Source: Streptomyces sp. BK340 (GTDB lineage: Bacteria > Actinomycetota > Actinomycetes > Streptomycetales > Streptomycetaceae). From it: a stretch of 64,000 nucleotides of DNA. This document shows positions 32,457 to 41,379 of this stretch, in pieces. The notes under the pieces were generated by a model, which saw nothing but the letters and a program-made list of their open reading frames with translations, searched no databases and was not told the DNA's origin. The stretch covers positions 186,001-250,000 of the forward strand of contig NZ_VISR01000005.1 of the NCBI RefSeq assembly GCF_007827595.1. Reading direction: 5' to 3'. Numbering within the stretch: the stretch's first letter is position 1; each line of letters begins with the position of its first letter. Position numbers and translations under genes: made by a program.

Positions 32457-33091
32457 GTGCGCGGATTCTCGTCGTCGACAACTACGACAGCTTCGTCTTC
32501 AACCTCGTCCAGTACCTGTACCAGCTGGGTGCCGAGTGCGAGGTGCTGCGCAACGACGAGGTGTCGACGGCACACGCCCAGGACGGCTTCGACGGCGTGC
32601 TGCTCTCGCCCGGGCCCGGGACGCCGGAGGAGGCCGGGGTGTGCGTGGACATGGTCCGCCACTGTGCCGCGACCGGTGTCCCCGTCTTCGGTGTCTGTCT
32701 CGGCATGCAGTCGATGCAGGTGGCGTACGGGGGTGTGGTGGACCGTGCGCCCGAGCTGCTGCACGGCAAGACCTCCCCGGTGGAGCACGAGGGCAAGGGC
32801 GTCTTCGCCGGGCTGCCCTCGCCCTTCACGGCGACCCGCTACCACTCGCTGGCCGCCGAGCCGGCCACCGTCCCGGCGGAGCTGGAGGTCACGGCCCGCA
32901 CGCACGACGGCATCATCATGGGCCTGCGCCACCGCGAACTGCCGGTCGAGGGTGTGCAGTTCCACCCCGAGTCGGTGCTGACCGAGCACGGGCACCGGAT
33001 GCTGGCCAACTGGCTGGTGGAGTGCGGCGACCAGGGTGCCGTGGCGAGGTCTGCGGGGCTTGCCCCGGTGGTGGGCAGGGCCACGGCGTGA
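32453..33091 (+). CDS. Glutamine amidotransferase of anthranilate / aminodeoxychorismate synthase (TrpG/PabA)
   Basis: 212 aa, class I glutamine amidotransferase: catalytic Cys in FGVCLGMQS and the His/Glu pair in VQFHPESV; DNYDSFVFNL at the N terminus is the PabA/TrpG hallmark. It delivers ammonia from glutamine to the chorismate-using partner, which is not encoded nearby. GTG start overlaps the previous stop, and its own stop overlaps the next sortase start (GTGA). The sortase context does not explain its role; the arrangement is conserved in Streptomyces. Confidence 0.92.
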   Translation: MSARILVVDNYDSFVFNLVQYLYQLGAECEVLRNDEVSTAHAQDGFDGVLLSPGPGTPEEAGVCVDMVRHCAATGVPVFGVCLGMQSMQVAYGGVVDRAPELLHGKTSPVEHEGKGVFAGLPSPFTATRYHSLAAEPATVPAELEVTARTHDGIIMGLRHRELPVEGVQFHPESVLTEHGHRMLANWLVECGDQGAVARSAGLAPVVGRATA

Positions 33092-34194
33092 CCGCGCTGC
33101 GCCCGGAGCGCGAGGACTTGTACGGGGAGACACCGTACGAGTCCTATCGCTCTGCGCCGTACGCGGCCGCGGGCGACCCCCCTACGGCGCCGATGCCTCC
33201 GATGGCTTCGGCGGCTTCGATGGACGAGCAGGCGACCACGCTGCTGCCGCCGGTCGACGACGAGACGGTGGCGCTGCGGATCCCCGCTCCGCCGCAGAGC
33301 CCGGAGAGCGGGTTCCTGCGCGCCTCTGCGGCCTCCTCGGCCTCCTCCGCCACCGGAACCACACCGGGGGGCCGTGCGGCCCGCAGAAAGGCCGCCAAGC
33401 GGCGCGGCGGCCGCCACGGCGGGACCCGAGGGCCGGCGGGCGGGCCGGACACCTCCTCGGAGTCGTCGCCGCAGCGGCCGCTCTCCCGTGTCGAGGCCCG
33501 GCGTCAGGCGCGGCTGCGCAAGCCCGGCCCGGCCGTCGTCGCGAGCCGGGCGATCGGCGAGGTGTTCATCACCACCGGCGTGCTGATGCTGCTGTTCGTC
33601 ACCTACCAGCTGTGGTGGACGAACGTCCGTGCCCATGCGCAGGCGGGCAGCGAGACACACCAGCTGCAGGACGACTGGGCCAGCGGCAAGCGGGCCCCCG
33701 GGGTGTTCGAGCCGGGGCAGGGCTTCGCCATCCTGCACATCCCGAAGCTGGACGTGCTGGCGCCGATCGCGGAGGGCGTCAGCAACAAGAAGGTGCTCGA
33801 CAAGGGCATGGTCGGGCACTACGGCGAGGGTGCGCTGAAGACGGCGATGCCGGACGCGAAGACCGGCAACTTCGGACTGGCCGCGCACCGCAACACCCAT
33901 GGTGAACCGTTCCGTTACATCAACAGGCTCACGGCGGGCGACGCGGTCGTGGTCGAGACGCAGGACACGTACTTCGTGTACAAGGTGACCTCGACGCTGC
34001 CGGTGACCCCGCCGTCCAACACCAGCGTGCTGAACCCGATCCCCAGGGGCTCCGGATTCACCGAGCCGGGCCGGTACATCACGCTCACCACCTGTACGCC
34101 GGAGTTCACCAGCAAGTACCGGTTGATCGTCTGGGGCAAGATGGTCGAGGAACGCCCGCGCAGCAAGGGCAAGCCGGACGCGCTCATCGAGTAA
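33088..34194 (+). CDS. srtE1: Class E sortase with long cytoplasmic N terminus (SrtE1-like)
   Basis: 368 aa from GTG 33088. Residues 1-150 are a Pro/Ser/Arg-rich cytoplasmic extension, then one transmembrane helix (IGEVFITTGVLMLLFVTYQL) and a class E sortase domain: His in LAAHRNTHG, Cys in LTTCTPEF, Arg in KYRLIVWG. By layout and order it corresponds to SrtE1 of S. coelicolor, which anchors long chaplins. It is translationally coupled to the pabA-like gene. Confidence 0.9.
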   Translation: MTALRPEREDLYGETPYESYRSAPYAAAGDPPTAPMPPMASAASMDEQATTLLPPVDDETVALRIPAPPQSPESGFLRASAASSASSATGTTPGGRAARRKAAKRRGGRHGGTRGPAGGPDTSSESSPQRPLSRVEARRQARLRKPGPAVVASRAIGEVFITTGVLMLLFVTYQLWWTNVRAHAQAGSETHQLQDDWASGKRAPGVFEPGQGFAILHIPKLDVLAPIAEGVSNKKVLDKGMVGHYGEGALKTAMPDAKTGNFGLAAHRNTHGEPFRYINRLTAGDAVVVETQDTYFVYKVTSTLPVTPPSNTSVLNPIPRGSGFTEPGRYITLTTCTPEFTSKYRLIVWGKMVEERPRSKGKPDALIE

Positions 34195-34208
34195 GGCAGA
34201 GGGAACAA

Positions 34209-34961
34209 GTGGCAGCGACCGCCGACGAGACCGAAGAGCACACCGACGCTTCTGACGCGGCCCAGGCCCCGCGCCGCCGCCCCGGCAGGATCGCGCTGGC
34301 GGTCAGCGTCTTCGGCGAACTCCTCATCACGGCGGGCGTGTTGCTGGGCCTGTTCGTCGTCTACTCGCTCTGGTGGACGAACGTGATAGCGGACCGCAAG
34401 GCGGACCGGGAGGCCGACAAGGTCCGCGACCACTGGGCCCACGCCGCCGACTCCGGGCCCGGTGCGCTGGACACCAAGGACGGCATCGGCTTCCTGCACG
34501 TGCCGTCGATGCGCAACGGCGAGGTCCTGGTCGAGAAGGGCACGGGCACGGACGTCCTCGACGACGGCGTGGCCGGCTACTACACGGACCCGGGCAAGGC
34601 CACGCTGCCCATGACCGGAAAGAAGGGCAACTTCACCCTCGCCGCCCACCGGGACGGCCACGGCGCGAAGTTCCACAACATCGACAAGGTGGAGAAGGGC
34701 GACCCGATCGTCTTCGAGACGAAGGACGACTGGTACGTCTACAAGGTGTACTCGATCCTCCCCGAGACCTCGAAGTACAACGTCAAGGTCCTCTCCCAGA
34801 TCCCCGAGGAGTCCGGCAGGAAGAAGCCGGGCCACTACATCACCCTGACGACGTGCACCCCGGTCTACACGTCCGAGTACCGCTACGTGGTCTGGGGCGA
34901 ACTGGTCCGGGTGCAGAAGGTGGACAGCAAGCGGACACCGCCGGCGGAGCTGCGCGGCTGA
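34209..34961 (+). CDS. srtE2: Class E sortase (SrtE2-like)
   Basis: 250 aa from GTG 34209. Short basic N terminus, transmembrane helix (VFGELLITAGVLLGLFVVYSL), sortase domain with His in LAAHRDGHG, Cys in LTTCTPVY and Arg in EYRYVVWG. It lies 14 bp after the srtE1-like gene and ends the operon before a strong terminator. Confidence 0.9.
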   Translation: MAATADETEEHTDASDAAQAPRRRPGRIALAVSVFGELLITAGVLLGLFVVYSLWWTNVIADRKADREADKVRDHWAHAADSGPGALDTKDGIGFLHVPSMRNGEVLVEKGTGTDVLDDGVAGYYTDPGKATLPMTGKKGNFTLAAHRDGHGAKFHNIDKVEKGDPIVFETKDDWYVYKVYSILPETSKYNVKVLSQIPEESGRKKPGHYITLTTCTPVYTSEYRYVVWGELVRVQKVDSKRTPPAELRG

Positions 34962-34999
34962 CAGAGGTTGTTGAGGACCCCGGTCGTCTAGCATGGCGA

Positions 35000-35038
35000 A
35001 GGCCCGAAGCCGCAACTTCCTCTTGCGGCTTCGGGCCT
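35000..35038. terminator. Strong bidirectional hairpin terminator
   Basis: Perfect 16-bp inverted repeat AGGCCCGAAGCCGCAA (35000-35015) with a 7-nt loop, between the convergent sortase and Mrr-like genes. It serves both. Confidence 0.92.
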
Positions 35039-35056
35039 CTTTGCGTCAGGCCGTAC

Positions 35057-36089
35057 CTACTCCAGGACCCTCAGCGGTTCCCCGGCGCCCCACTCCTCCA
35101 GCACCCCACGGTGTACGGCGGTGATCCCTGCCTCGGCGGCGATGTGCAGGGCCTCAGGGGGTGAAGGGGCACGTCGCCACGTAGAGCGCCACGTCCGCGC
35201 TGTACAGCACCTTGGCCGACCCGACGAACTTCTGGACTTCAGGACTGGTGATGGAGAGGTAGGGCGCGAACCTCTTGCACTGGACGACGAGGCGTCGTCC
35301 GTCGGCCGTGAGCCCGATGATGTCGACGCCCCGGTCACCGTGCCCGCCCTGTACGACGACGTTGGTGCAGCCGTCCCGGCGCAGCAGTTTGGCGATGTGC
35401 TGCTCGAACGTGCGGCCGTTCATGGCGTCCATGGCGGCCACGACTCCGACGGCGGGCCGGTCGGCTCGGGTCCCTTCGAGCCTCTGCAGCCGTGCGTGGT
35501 GCTGGTGGAGCCGCCGCTCGATGCGCTGGACTCCCGCCCGCAGGGCCACCAGCTCCTTGCGATGCTCGCCCGACGTCTCGATCAGGGCGTTGAACATCGG
35601 CACGACGGTCTTGCCGAGGATGTGGGTGATGCGCTGGTCGATGCGGTCGTCGAGGGAGGTGGGGTCAGTGGGAGCGGAGTTATCCACAGGCTGTGTGCGT
35701 GCCAGGTACTCCATGTCCAGGAGGTACACACGCACCTGACGCGCCACTTCACTGTCCCGGAGCAGCATGGCGACGTTGAGGACGGCGCGGCGCGGGTACA
35801 GCGCGAGGGATCGGGAGCGCGATTGGATCCCACTGACCTCCTTGAAGGAGGTCAGTTCTGTACCTGCCAATACGCGGTAGCCGGTGGCCACCAGTTCTTC
35901 TCGGTGATCCAGCACCAGTGACTCGATGGCCTTGCGACTCACCTCGAAGTACGCCGCCACCATCGCCGTCGTCACATGCATCCCGTCCGGCAGCAGCGAC
36001 AGCGCCTTGACTCTGTCGAGTACGTCCGTGCGGTCCAGCACGCTGTCGCGCAGGGATTTCGATTCCAGCAGCGCCGATTCGTTGATCAC
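35057..36089 (-). pseudogene. Mrr-like restriction endonuclease-domain protein, frameshifted near the 3' end
   Basis: The intact frame from GTG 36089 (AAGGGG upstream; an ATG at 36176 is possible) ends at a TGA at 35154-35156. An N-terminal DNA-binding-like part (TTAMVAAYFEVSRKAIESLV, then a Bro/KilA-like region) is followed by a coiled coil and a C-terminal Mrr_cat nuclease domain: GRTFEQHIAKLL, GDRGVDIIGL and VVQCKR supply the D...QxK site. The domain ending (EALHIAAEAGITAV to RVLE, stop at 35057) continues in another frame, reached by a one-base shift in a run of five C at about 35157-35161. The change is either a real mutation or a sequencing error. About 32 C-terminal residues are lost; the catalytic residues remain. 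Confidence 0.75.
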
Positions 36090-36226
36090 GTTCTGCCCCT
36101 TACTCGTCTCGTGGCCGAATGGCCGGGACAGAGACTCTCCGATTCCCCACCCCACCCGATCAACGAGTCGTGACATATGAAGACACGATCGACAGGCGCA
36201 CTGCAGTTCAGGCCGCAGACATGAAG

Positions 36227-36260
36227 TGGGCCCCTGCCGGAACTTCCCGGCAGGGGCCCA
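36227..36260 (-). terminator. Hairpin terminator after pknB
   Basis: Perfect 14-bp inverted repeat TGGGCCCCTGCCGG (36227-36240) with a 6-nt loop, 20 bp past the kinase stop on the minus strand. Confidence 0.9.
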
Positions 36261-36279
36261 TCCACGTGTGTGCGGGGTG

Positions 36280-38259
36280 TCAGCCGCTGGTGCCGCCGAA
36301 GATGTTCGTCCCGCCCTGGTTGCCGTTGCCGCCCTGGTCCACCGTGAACAGGGTGACAGTGTCGCCCTGGTTGACCGTGGTGCCCGGGGTCGGGTTGGAG
36401 GTGACGACGATGGCGTTGTCGTCCTGGGAGCCCTGGACGGCGACCTGAAGACCCGCCTGCTCGAGCATCTTCCGGGCGTCCTTGAGCCTCTGGTTCTGGA
36501 CCTGCGGGACCTGCGTCTGCTGCTGGCCCTGCGCCTTGCCGACGTTGATCACCACGTTGGTGTTCTTGGAGACCTGCTCGCCCGCCTGCGGGTTGGTCGA
36601 GAGGACCTTGCCGTCGTCGTCGGGGTTGTTCGTCGGGGTGTCGTTGCAGCTGGGCACCAGGCCCAGGTTCTGCAGCTCGGTCTTGGCGTCGTCGCAGGAC
36701 TTGCCGACGAGGTCGCTGGGGATCGTGATCTTCTCCTCGGCCTTGGCGACCGTGAGGGTGATCGTGGAGCCCTTCTCCTTCTTCGTGCCGCCGTCGGGGT
36801 TCTGGGCGGTGACGACACCCGGGGTCTGCGTGGAGACCTCGACCTTCTTGTCGACCGTGAAGCCCTTGTCCTTCAGCTGGGACTCGGCGTCGTCGAACTG
36901 GATGCCGCGGACGTCCGGCACGGTGACCTTGGGGGCTCCCGTCGACACCACCAAGTTGATCGTGTCGCCCTTCTTGACGTCCGTACCGGCCTGGGGGTCC
37001 TGGGAGCAGACGTTGCCCTTCGGCTGGTTGTCGCAGGGCTTGAAAGTGGGCTTTGCCAGTTTCAGGTCCCGGTTGACGGCCATTTTCTGGGCGGTGGCGT
37101 AGCTGTTGCCGACGAAGTGCGGGGCTCCGAAGGTCTCGTCCGTGTTCTTCTGGCTGAAGACCCACTTCCCGATCAGGATCGCGCCGATCAGGACCAGGAC
37201 GGCCGCGACCACGAGGAGGATCGTGGAGGTGTTGTTCTTCTTCTGCTGACGGCGCCGGTCGGGGCGGTCGTCGTAGCCGAATCCGCCCTCGTCCGGGTTC
37301 ATCGGCGGGAGCATGGTCGTCGCTCCCGCGTCGGCGCCCGGACGCAGTGCCGTCGTCGGCTGGTCGTCGGGGTAGCCGCCGTAGCCGACCGCGCCCATCG
37401 CGGCCGTCGCCGCGACCGGCTGGCCGTCGAGACAGGCCTCGATGTCGGCGCGCATCTCGTCGGCGGACTGGTAGCGGTAGTCCGGGTCCTTGACCAGCGC
37501 CTTCAGGACGATGGCGTCCATCTCGGGGGTGATCTCGGGGTCGAAGACGCTCGGGGCCTGCGGCTCCTCGCGGACGTGCTGGTAGGCCACGGCCACCGGG
37601 GAGTCGCCCACGAAGGGCGGCCGCACCGTCAGCAGCTCGTACAGCAGGCAGCCGGTCGAGTAGAGGTCCGACCGGGCGTCGACCTGCTCGCCCTTGGCCT
37701 GCTCCGGGGAGAGGTACTGCGCCGTGCCGATGACCGCCGCGGTCTGGGTCATGGTCATGCCGGAGTCGCCCATGGCCCGGGCGATGCCGAAGTCCATCAC
37801 CTTGACCTGGCCGTTGCGCGTCAGCATGACGTTCGCCGGCTTGATGTCACGGTGGACGATGCCGCTGCGGTGGGCGTACTCCAGGCCCTGGAGGATGCCG
37901 ATGGTCATCTCCATCGCACGCTCGGGCAGGAGCTTGCGGCCGGAGTGAAGCAGCTCACGGAGTGTCGACCCGTCGACGTACTCCATCACGATGTACGGGA
38001 TCGAGACCCCGTCGATGTAGTCCTCACCCGTGTCGTAGACCGCGACGATCGCGGGATGGTTGAGCGAGGCGGCCGACTGGGCCTCCCGGCGGAAGCGGGC
38101 CTGGAAGGACGGATCACGCGCGAGGTCCGCGCGCAGCGTCTTCACCGCCACGGTGCGGCCGAGCCGGGTGTCATGCGCGAGGTAGACCTCCGCCATGCCA
38201 CCACGGCCGAGCACCTGGCCCAGCTCGTACCGGCCGCCGAGGCGACGCGGCTCTTCCAT
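36280..38259 (-). CDS. pknB: Serine/threonine protein kinase with PASTA repeats (PknB)
   Basis: 659 aa. Kinase domain 11-275: GRGGMAEVYLA glycine loop, AVK lysine, HRDIKPANVM catalytic loop, DFG and APE-like SPE. A juxtamembrane linker and one transmembrane helix (about 345-370, STILLVVAAVLVLIGAILI) lead to four extracellular PASTA repeats that bind muropeptides. The C terminus is Gly/Asn-rich. It is the last gene of the fhaA-fhaB-pstP-ftsW-pbpA-pknB block, which couples peptidoglycan synthesis to phosphorylation; PstP is the matching phosphatase. It is 172 bp downstream of pbpA, so it may also have its own promoter. Confidence 0.96.
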   Translation of the reverse strand: MEEPRRLGGRYELGQVLGRGGMAEVYLAHDTRLGRTVAVKTLRADLARDPSFQARFRREAQSAASLNHPAIVAVYDTGEDYIDGVSIPYIVMEYVDGSTLRELLHSGRKLLPERAMEMTIGILQGLEYAHRSGIVHRDIKPANVMLTRNGQVKVMDFGIARAMGDSGMTMTQTAAVIGTAQYLSPEQAKGEQVDARSDLYSTGCLLYELLTVRPPFVGDSPVAVAYQHVREEPQAPSVFDPEITPEMDAIVLKALVKDPDYRYQSADEMRADIEACLDGQPVAATAAMGAVGYGGYPDDQPTTALRPGADAGATTMLPPMNPDEGGFGYDDRPDRRRQQKKNNTSTILLVVAAVLVLIGAILIGKWVFSQKNTDETFGAPHFVGNSYATAQKMAVNRDLKLAKPTFKPCDNQPKGNVCSQDPQAGTDVKKGDTINLVVSTGAPKVTVPDVRGIQFDDAESQLKDKGFTVDKKVEVSTQTPGVVTAQNPDGGTKKEKGSTITLTVAKAEEKITIPSDLVGKSCDDAKTELQNLGLVPSCNDTPTNNPDDDGKVLSTNPQAGEQVSKNTNVVINVGKAQGQQQTQVPQVQNQRLKDARKMLEQAGLQVAVQGSQDDNAIVVTSNPTPGTTVNQGDTVTLFTVDQGGNGNQGGTNIFGGTSG

Positions 38260-38431
38260 AGCTACCTACCAGCCCTCTCCGTCGGTCTCGGCCGCGCACG
38301 TCCGTGTGCGGCCGAAGGCTGCCGTCCGGGCCTACCGTACCCGGCTCGCGTTGTGTGACCTGGCCAAGCCCGTAACCCGATACAGGACCGGTATCGCAAC
38401 GTGCAACGATGTGAAGGGGACGTGTGCAGGG

Positions 38432-39913
38432 TCACTTCTTGGTCTTGATGACCGCCTCCATGACGTTCTTCGCGATCGGGGCGGCCAGGCCGCCGCCGGA
38501 GATGTCGTCGCGGTTGGCGTTCTCGTCCTCGACCACCACGGCCACGGCGACCGGCGAGCTGCCGTCGCTGAGCTTGGCGTACGAGATGAACCACGCGTAC
38601 GGGTTCGCGCTGTTCGCCACACCGTGCTGGGCGGTACCCGTCTTGCCGCCGACGACGACACCGCCGCCGATCTGCGCCTTCTGGCCCGTGCCGCTCTTGA
38701 CGACGGTCTCCATCATCGACTGCAGGATCTGCGCGTTCGTCGGCGACAGCGGTCGGCTCAGCTCCTTCGGCTCGGTCTTGGCGACCGGGTCGACGTTGGA
38801 GGACTGCAGCTCGTCGACCATGTACGGCTTCATCAGCTTGCCGTCGTTGGCGACGGCCGAGGCGACCATGGCCATCTGCAGCGGGGTGGCCGCGGTGTTG
38901 TACTGGCCGATGGAGGACAGGGCGGTCTGCGAGGAGTTCATGTCCTTGGAGAACACCGAGGCATTGGCGCGGACCGGGGTGAACTGCTCGGAGTCGAAGC
39001 CGAACTTCTGGGCCTCGGCCAGCATCTTGTCGTTGCCGAGGTCGGCGCCGATCTTGCCGAAGACGGTGTTGCAGGAGACCCGCAGCGCCTCACGCATGTT
39101 CGCGTTCTTGCAGGGGAGGTTCCCCTCGTTCTTCAGCTCGGTCGTGGTGCCCTTCATGATGTAGGGCAGCGGGGAGTCGGTGTTCTCGTCCGCCGACTTG
39201 TACAGCCCGTTCTCCAGCGCGGCCGCGGCAGTGACCACCTTGAAGGTGGAGCCCGGCGGGTAGGTCTCGCGCAGCGCCCGGTTCAGCATCGGGTCGGCCG
39301 GGTTGTTCTTCTTCTGGAGCTTGGTCCAGTTCTTGGAGTCCACGTCGGTGGAGTTGCCCGCGAAGGACGAGGGGTCGTACGACGGGTACGAGGCGAGCGC
39401 GAGGATCTTGCCGGTGGACGGGTCGAGGGCGACCACGGCGCCCTTGCCGCCCTGACTCTTGAGGCCCTCGTACGCCGCCTTCTGCGCGGCCGCGTTGAGC
39501 GTGGTGACGACGTTGCCGCCCTGCTTCTGCTTGCCCGTGATCATGTCGAGGGTGTTGCGGAAGAAGAGCCGGTCGTCGTTGCCGGTGAGGATGCCGTCGT
39601 TGATCTTCTCCAGCTGGCTGCTGTCGAAGGCCTGCGAGGAGTAGCCGGTGACCGGGGCCCACATGGGCCCGTTCTTGTACGTGCGCTTGTACTTGAAGTC
39701 GCCGCTCTTGGACTCGACGGATCCGGTTATCGGGTCGCCGTCGACGATGATGTCGCCCCGCGGGTTCGCGTACCGCTCGATGGCGACCCGGCGGTTGCTC
39801 TTGTCGGTGCGGAGCGAGTCGGACTTGACGTACTGGAGCCAGTTGTCGCGGATCAGCAGAGCCAGTACGAGGAGTCCGCAGAAGATCGCGATCCGGCGCA
39901 GGGGTTTGTTCAT
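38432..39913 (-). CDS. pbpA: Penicillin-binding protein A (class B transpeptidase)
   Basis: 493 aa, N-terminal membrane anchor (about 9-21), dimerisation region and transpeptidase domain with all three motifs: S222TFK, SCN (in RVSCNTVFG) and KTGT. It crosslinks peptidoglycan together with the adjacent FtsW/RodA-type glycosyltransferase. The ATG overlaps the ftsW/rodA stop (ATGA). Confidence 0.96.
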   Translation of the reverse strand: MNKPLRRIAIFCGLLVLALLIRDNWLQYVKSDSLRTDKSNRRVAIERYANPRGDIIVDGDPITGSVESKSGDFKYKRTYKNGPMWAPVTGYSSQAFDSSQLEKINDGILTGNDDRLFFRNTLDMITGKQKQGGNVVTTLNAAAQKAAYEGLKSQGGKGAVVALDPSTGKILALASYPSYDPSSFAGNSTDVDSKNWTKLQKKNNPADPMLNRALRETYPPGSTFKVVTAAAALENGLYKSADENTDSPLPYIMKGTTTELKNEGNLPCKNANMREALRVSCNTVFGKIGADLGNDKMLAEAQKFGFDSEQFTPVRANASVFSKDMNSSQTALSSIGQYNTAATPLQMAMVASAVANDGKLMKPYMVDELQSSNVDPVAKTEPKELSRPLSPTNAQILQSMMETVVKSGTGQKAQIGGGVVVGGKTGTAQHGVANSANPYAWFISYAKLSDGSSPVAVAVVVEDENANRDDISGGGLAAPIAKNVMEAVIKTKK

Positions 39914-41355
39914 GACGGGCGGACCACCTGGGTCATCTCGGCGTCGGGGTTGGCTGCGGGCGTGGGCGCCGGCCGGCGGGCGGTGTCGCTGATGCGGATC
40001 AGGATGCCGATCAGGGCCCAGTTGGCGATCACGGAGGAACCGCCGTAGGCGAGGAACGGCATCGTCATACCGGTCAGCGGGATGAGCCCCATCACACCGC
40101 CGGCCACGACGAAGACCTGGAGGGCGAAGGCCCCGGACAGACCGATGGCGAGCAGCTTGCCGAACGGGTCGCGGGCGGCGAGGGCGGTGCGCACGCCGCG
40201 TTCCGCGATCAGGCCGTAGATCAGCAGGATCGCCATGATGCCGGCCAGGCCCAGCTCCTCGCCGAAGGTGGCGAGGATGAAGTCGGAGTTGGCGGCGAAC
40301 CGGATCAGCTCGGAGTGGCCCTGGCCCCAGCCGGTGCCGAGGGTGCCGCCGGAGCCGAACGCCCACAGGGCCTGCTGCAGCTGGTCGGAGTGGACTCCGG
40401 TGACGCCCGGGGTGCGGCTGAGCACGTACTCGTGCATCGGGTCGAGCCACGCCTGGACACGCACCTGGATGTGCGGCTCGAAGCTCGCCACGCCGACGGC
40501 GCCGGCCGCGGACATCAGCAGGCCGAAGACGATCCAGCTGGTCCGCTCGGTGGCGACGTACAGCATGATGACGAACATTCCGAAGAACAGCAGCGACGTA
40601 CCGAGGTCGGTCTCGAAGACCAGGATGAGGATCGAGATCGCCCAGACGACGAGGATCGGGCCGAGGTCGCGGCCGCGCGGCAGGTACAGGCCCATGAAGC
40701 GGCGGCTGGCCAGGGCCAGCGCGTCCCGCTTGACCATCAGGTAGCCGGCGAAGAAGACCGCGAGCACGATCTTGGCGAACTCACCGGGCTGGATGGTGAA
40801 GCTGCCGACCTGGATCCAGATCTTGGCGCCGTAGACGTCGGCGCCGAGGCCCGGGACCAGCGGGAGCAGCAGCAGGAACAGCGAGGCCGCCATGGAGATG
40901 TACGTGTAGCGCTGCAGCGTGCGGTGGTCCTTGAGGAAGAACAGCACGGCGACGAAGAACGCGATGCCCATCGCGGTGTAGATCAGCTGGTTGGTCGCCT
41001 TCCCGCCGGCCACGCCGATGCCCTGGAGCAGCTTGGACTGGTCGAGCCGCCAGATGGCGACCAGGCCGAGTCCGTTGAGCAGGGTGGCCAGCGGCAGCAG
41101 CAGCGGGTCGGCGTACGGGGCGAACTTCCGTACGACGAGGTGCGCGATGCCGGCCAGCAGGCCGAGGCCCAGGCCGTAGGCCAGCAGGCCCGCGGGCACC
41201 TGGTCGTTGAGGGCCAGGCCCACGTTGGCGTAGGCGAACACCGGGATGGCCACGGCGAAGATCAGCAGGGCCAGTTCGGTGTTGCGGCGGCTCGGTGCGC
41301 CGATCGCGCCGATCGTGGACGTGTGGTGGGTCGACGAATTCGAAGTACTGCTCAT
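39910..41355 (-). CDS. SEDS family peptidoglycan glycosyltransferase (FtsW/RodA)
   Basis: 481 aa with about 12 transmembrane helices. SEDS signatures: WIQVGSFTIQPGEFAKI, ETDLGTSLLFFG and the late GLIPLTGMTMPFLAYGGSS. It polymerises lipid II and pairs with the class B PBP encoded next. The block order fits the SEDS-PBPA pair of actinobacteria. It is 24 bp downstream of the phosphatase gene. Confidence 0.96.
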   Translation of the reverse strand: MSSTSNSSTHHTSTIGAIGAPSRRNTELALLIFAVAIPVFAYANVGLALNDQVPAGLLAYGLGLGLLAGIAHLVVRKFAPYADPLLLPLATLLNGLGLVAIWRLDQSKLLQGIGVAGGKATNQLIYTAMGIAFFVAVLFFLKDHRTLQRYTYISMAASLFLLLLPLVPGLGADVYGAKIWIQVGSFTIQPGEFAKIVLAVFFAGYLMVKRDALALASRRFMGLYLPRGRDLGPILVVWAISILILVFETDLGTSLLFFGMFVIMLYVATERTSWIVFGLLMSAAGAVGVASFEPHIQVRVQAWLDPMHEYVLSRTPGVTGVHSDQLQQALWAFGSGGTLGTGWGQGHSELIRFAANSDFILATFGEELGLAGIMAILLIYGLIAERGVRTALAARDPFGKLLAIGLSGAFALQVFVVAGGVMGLIPLTGMTMPFLAYGGSSVIANWALIGILIRISDTARRPAPTPAANPDAEMTQVVRPS

Positions 41356-41379
41356 CGTGTGACAGGGCCTCTCACGGCT

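Noticed and set aside
35000..35038. Small RNA or attenuator
   Set aside because: A simple perfect hairpin between convergent genes is best explained as a shared terminator.
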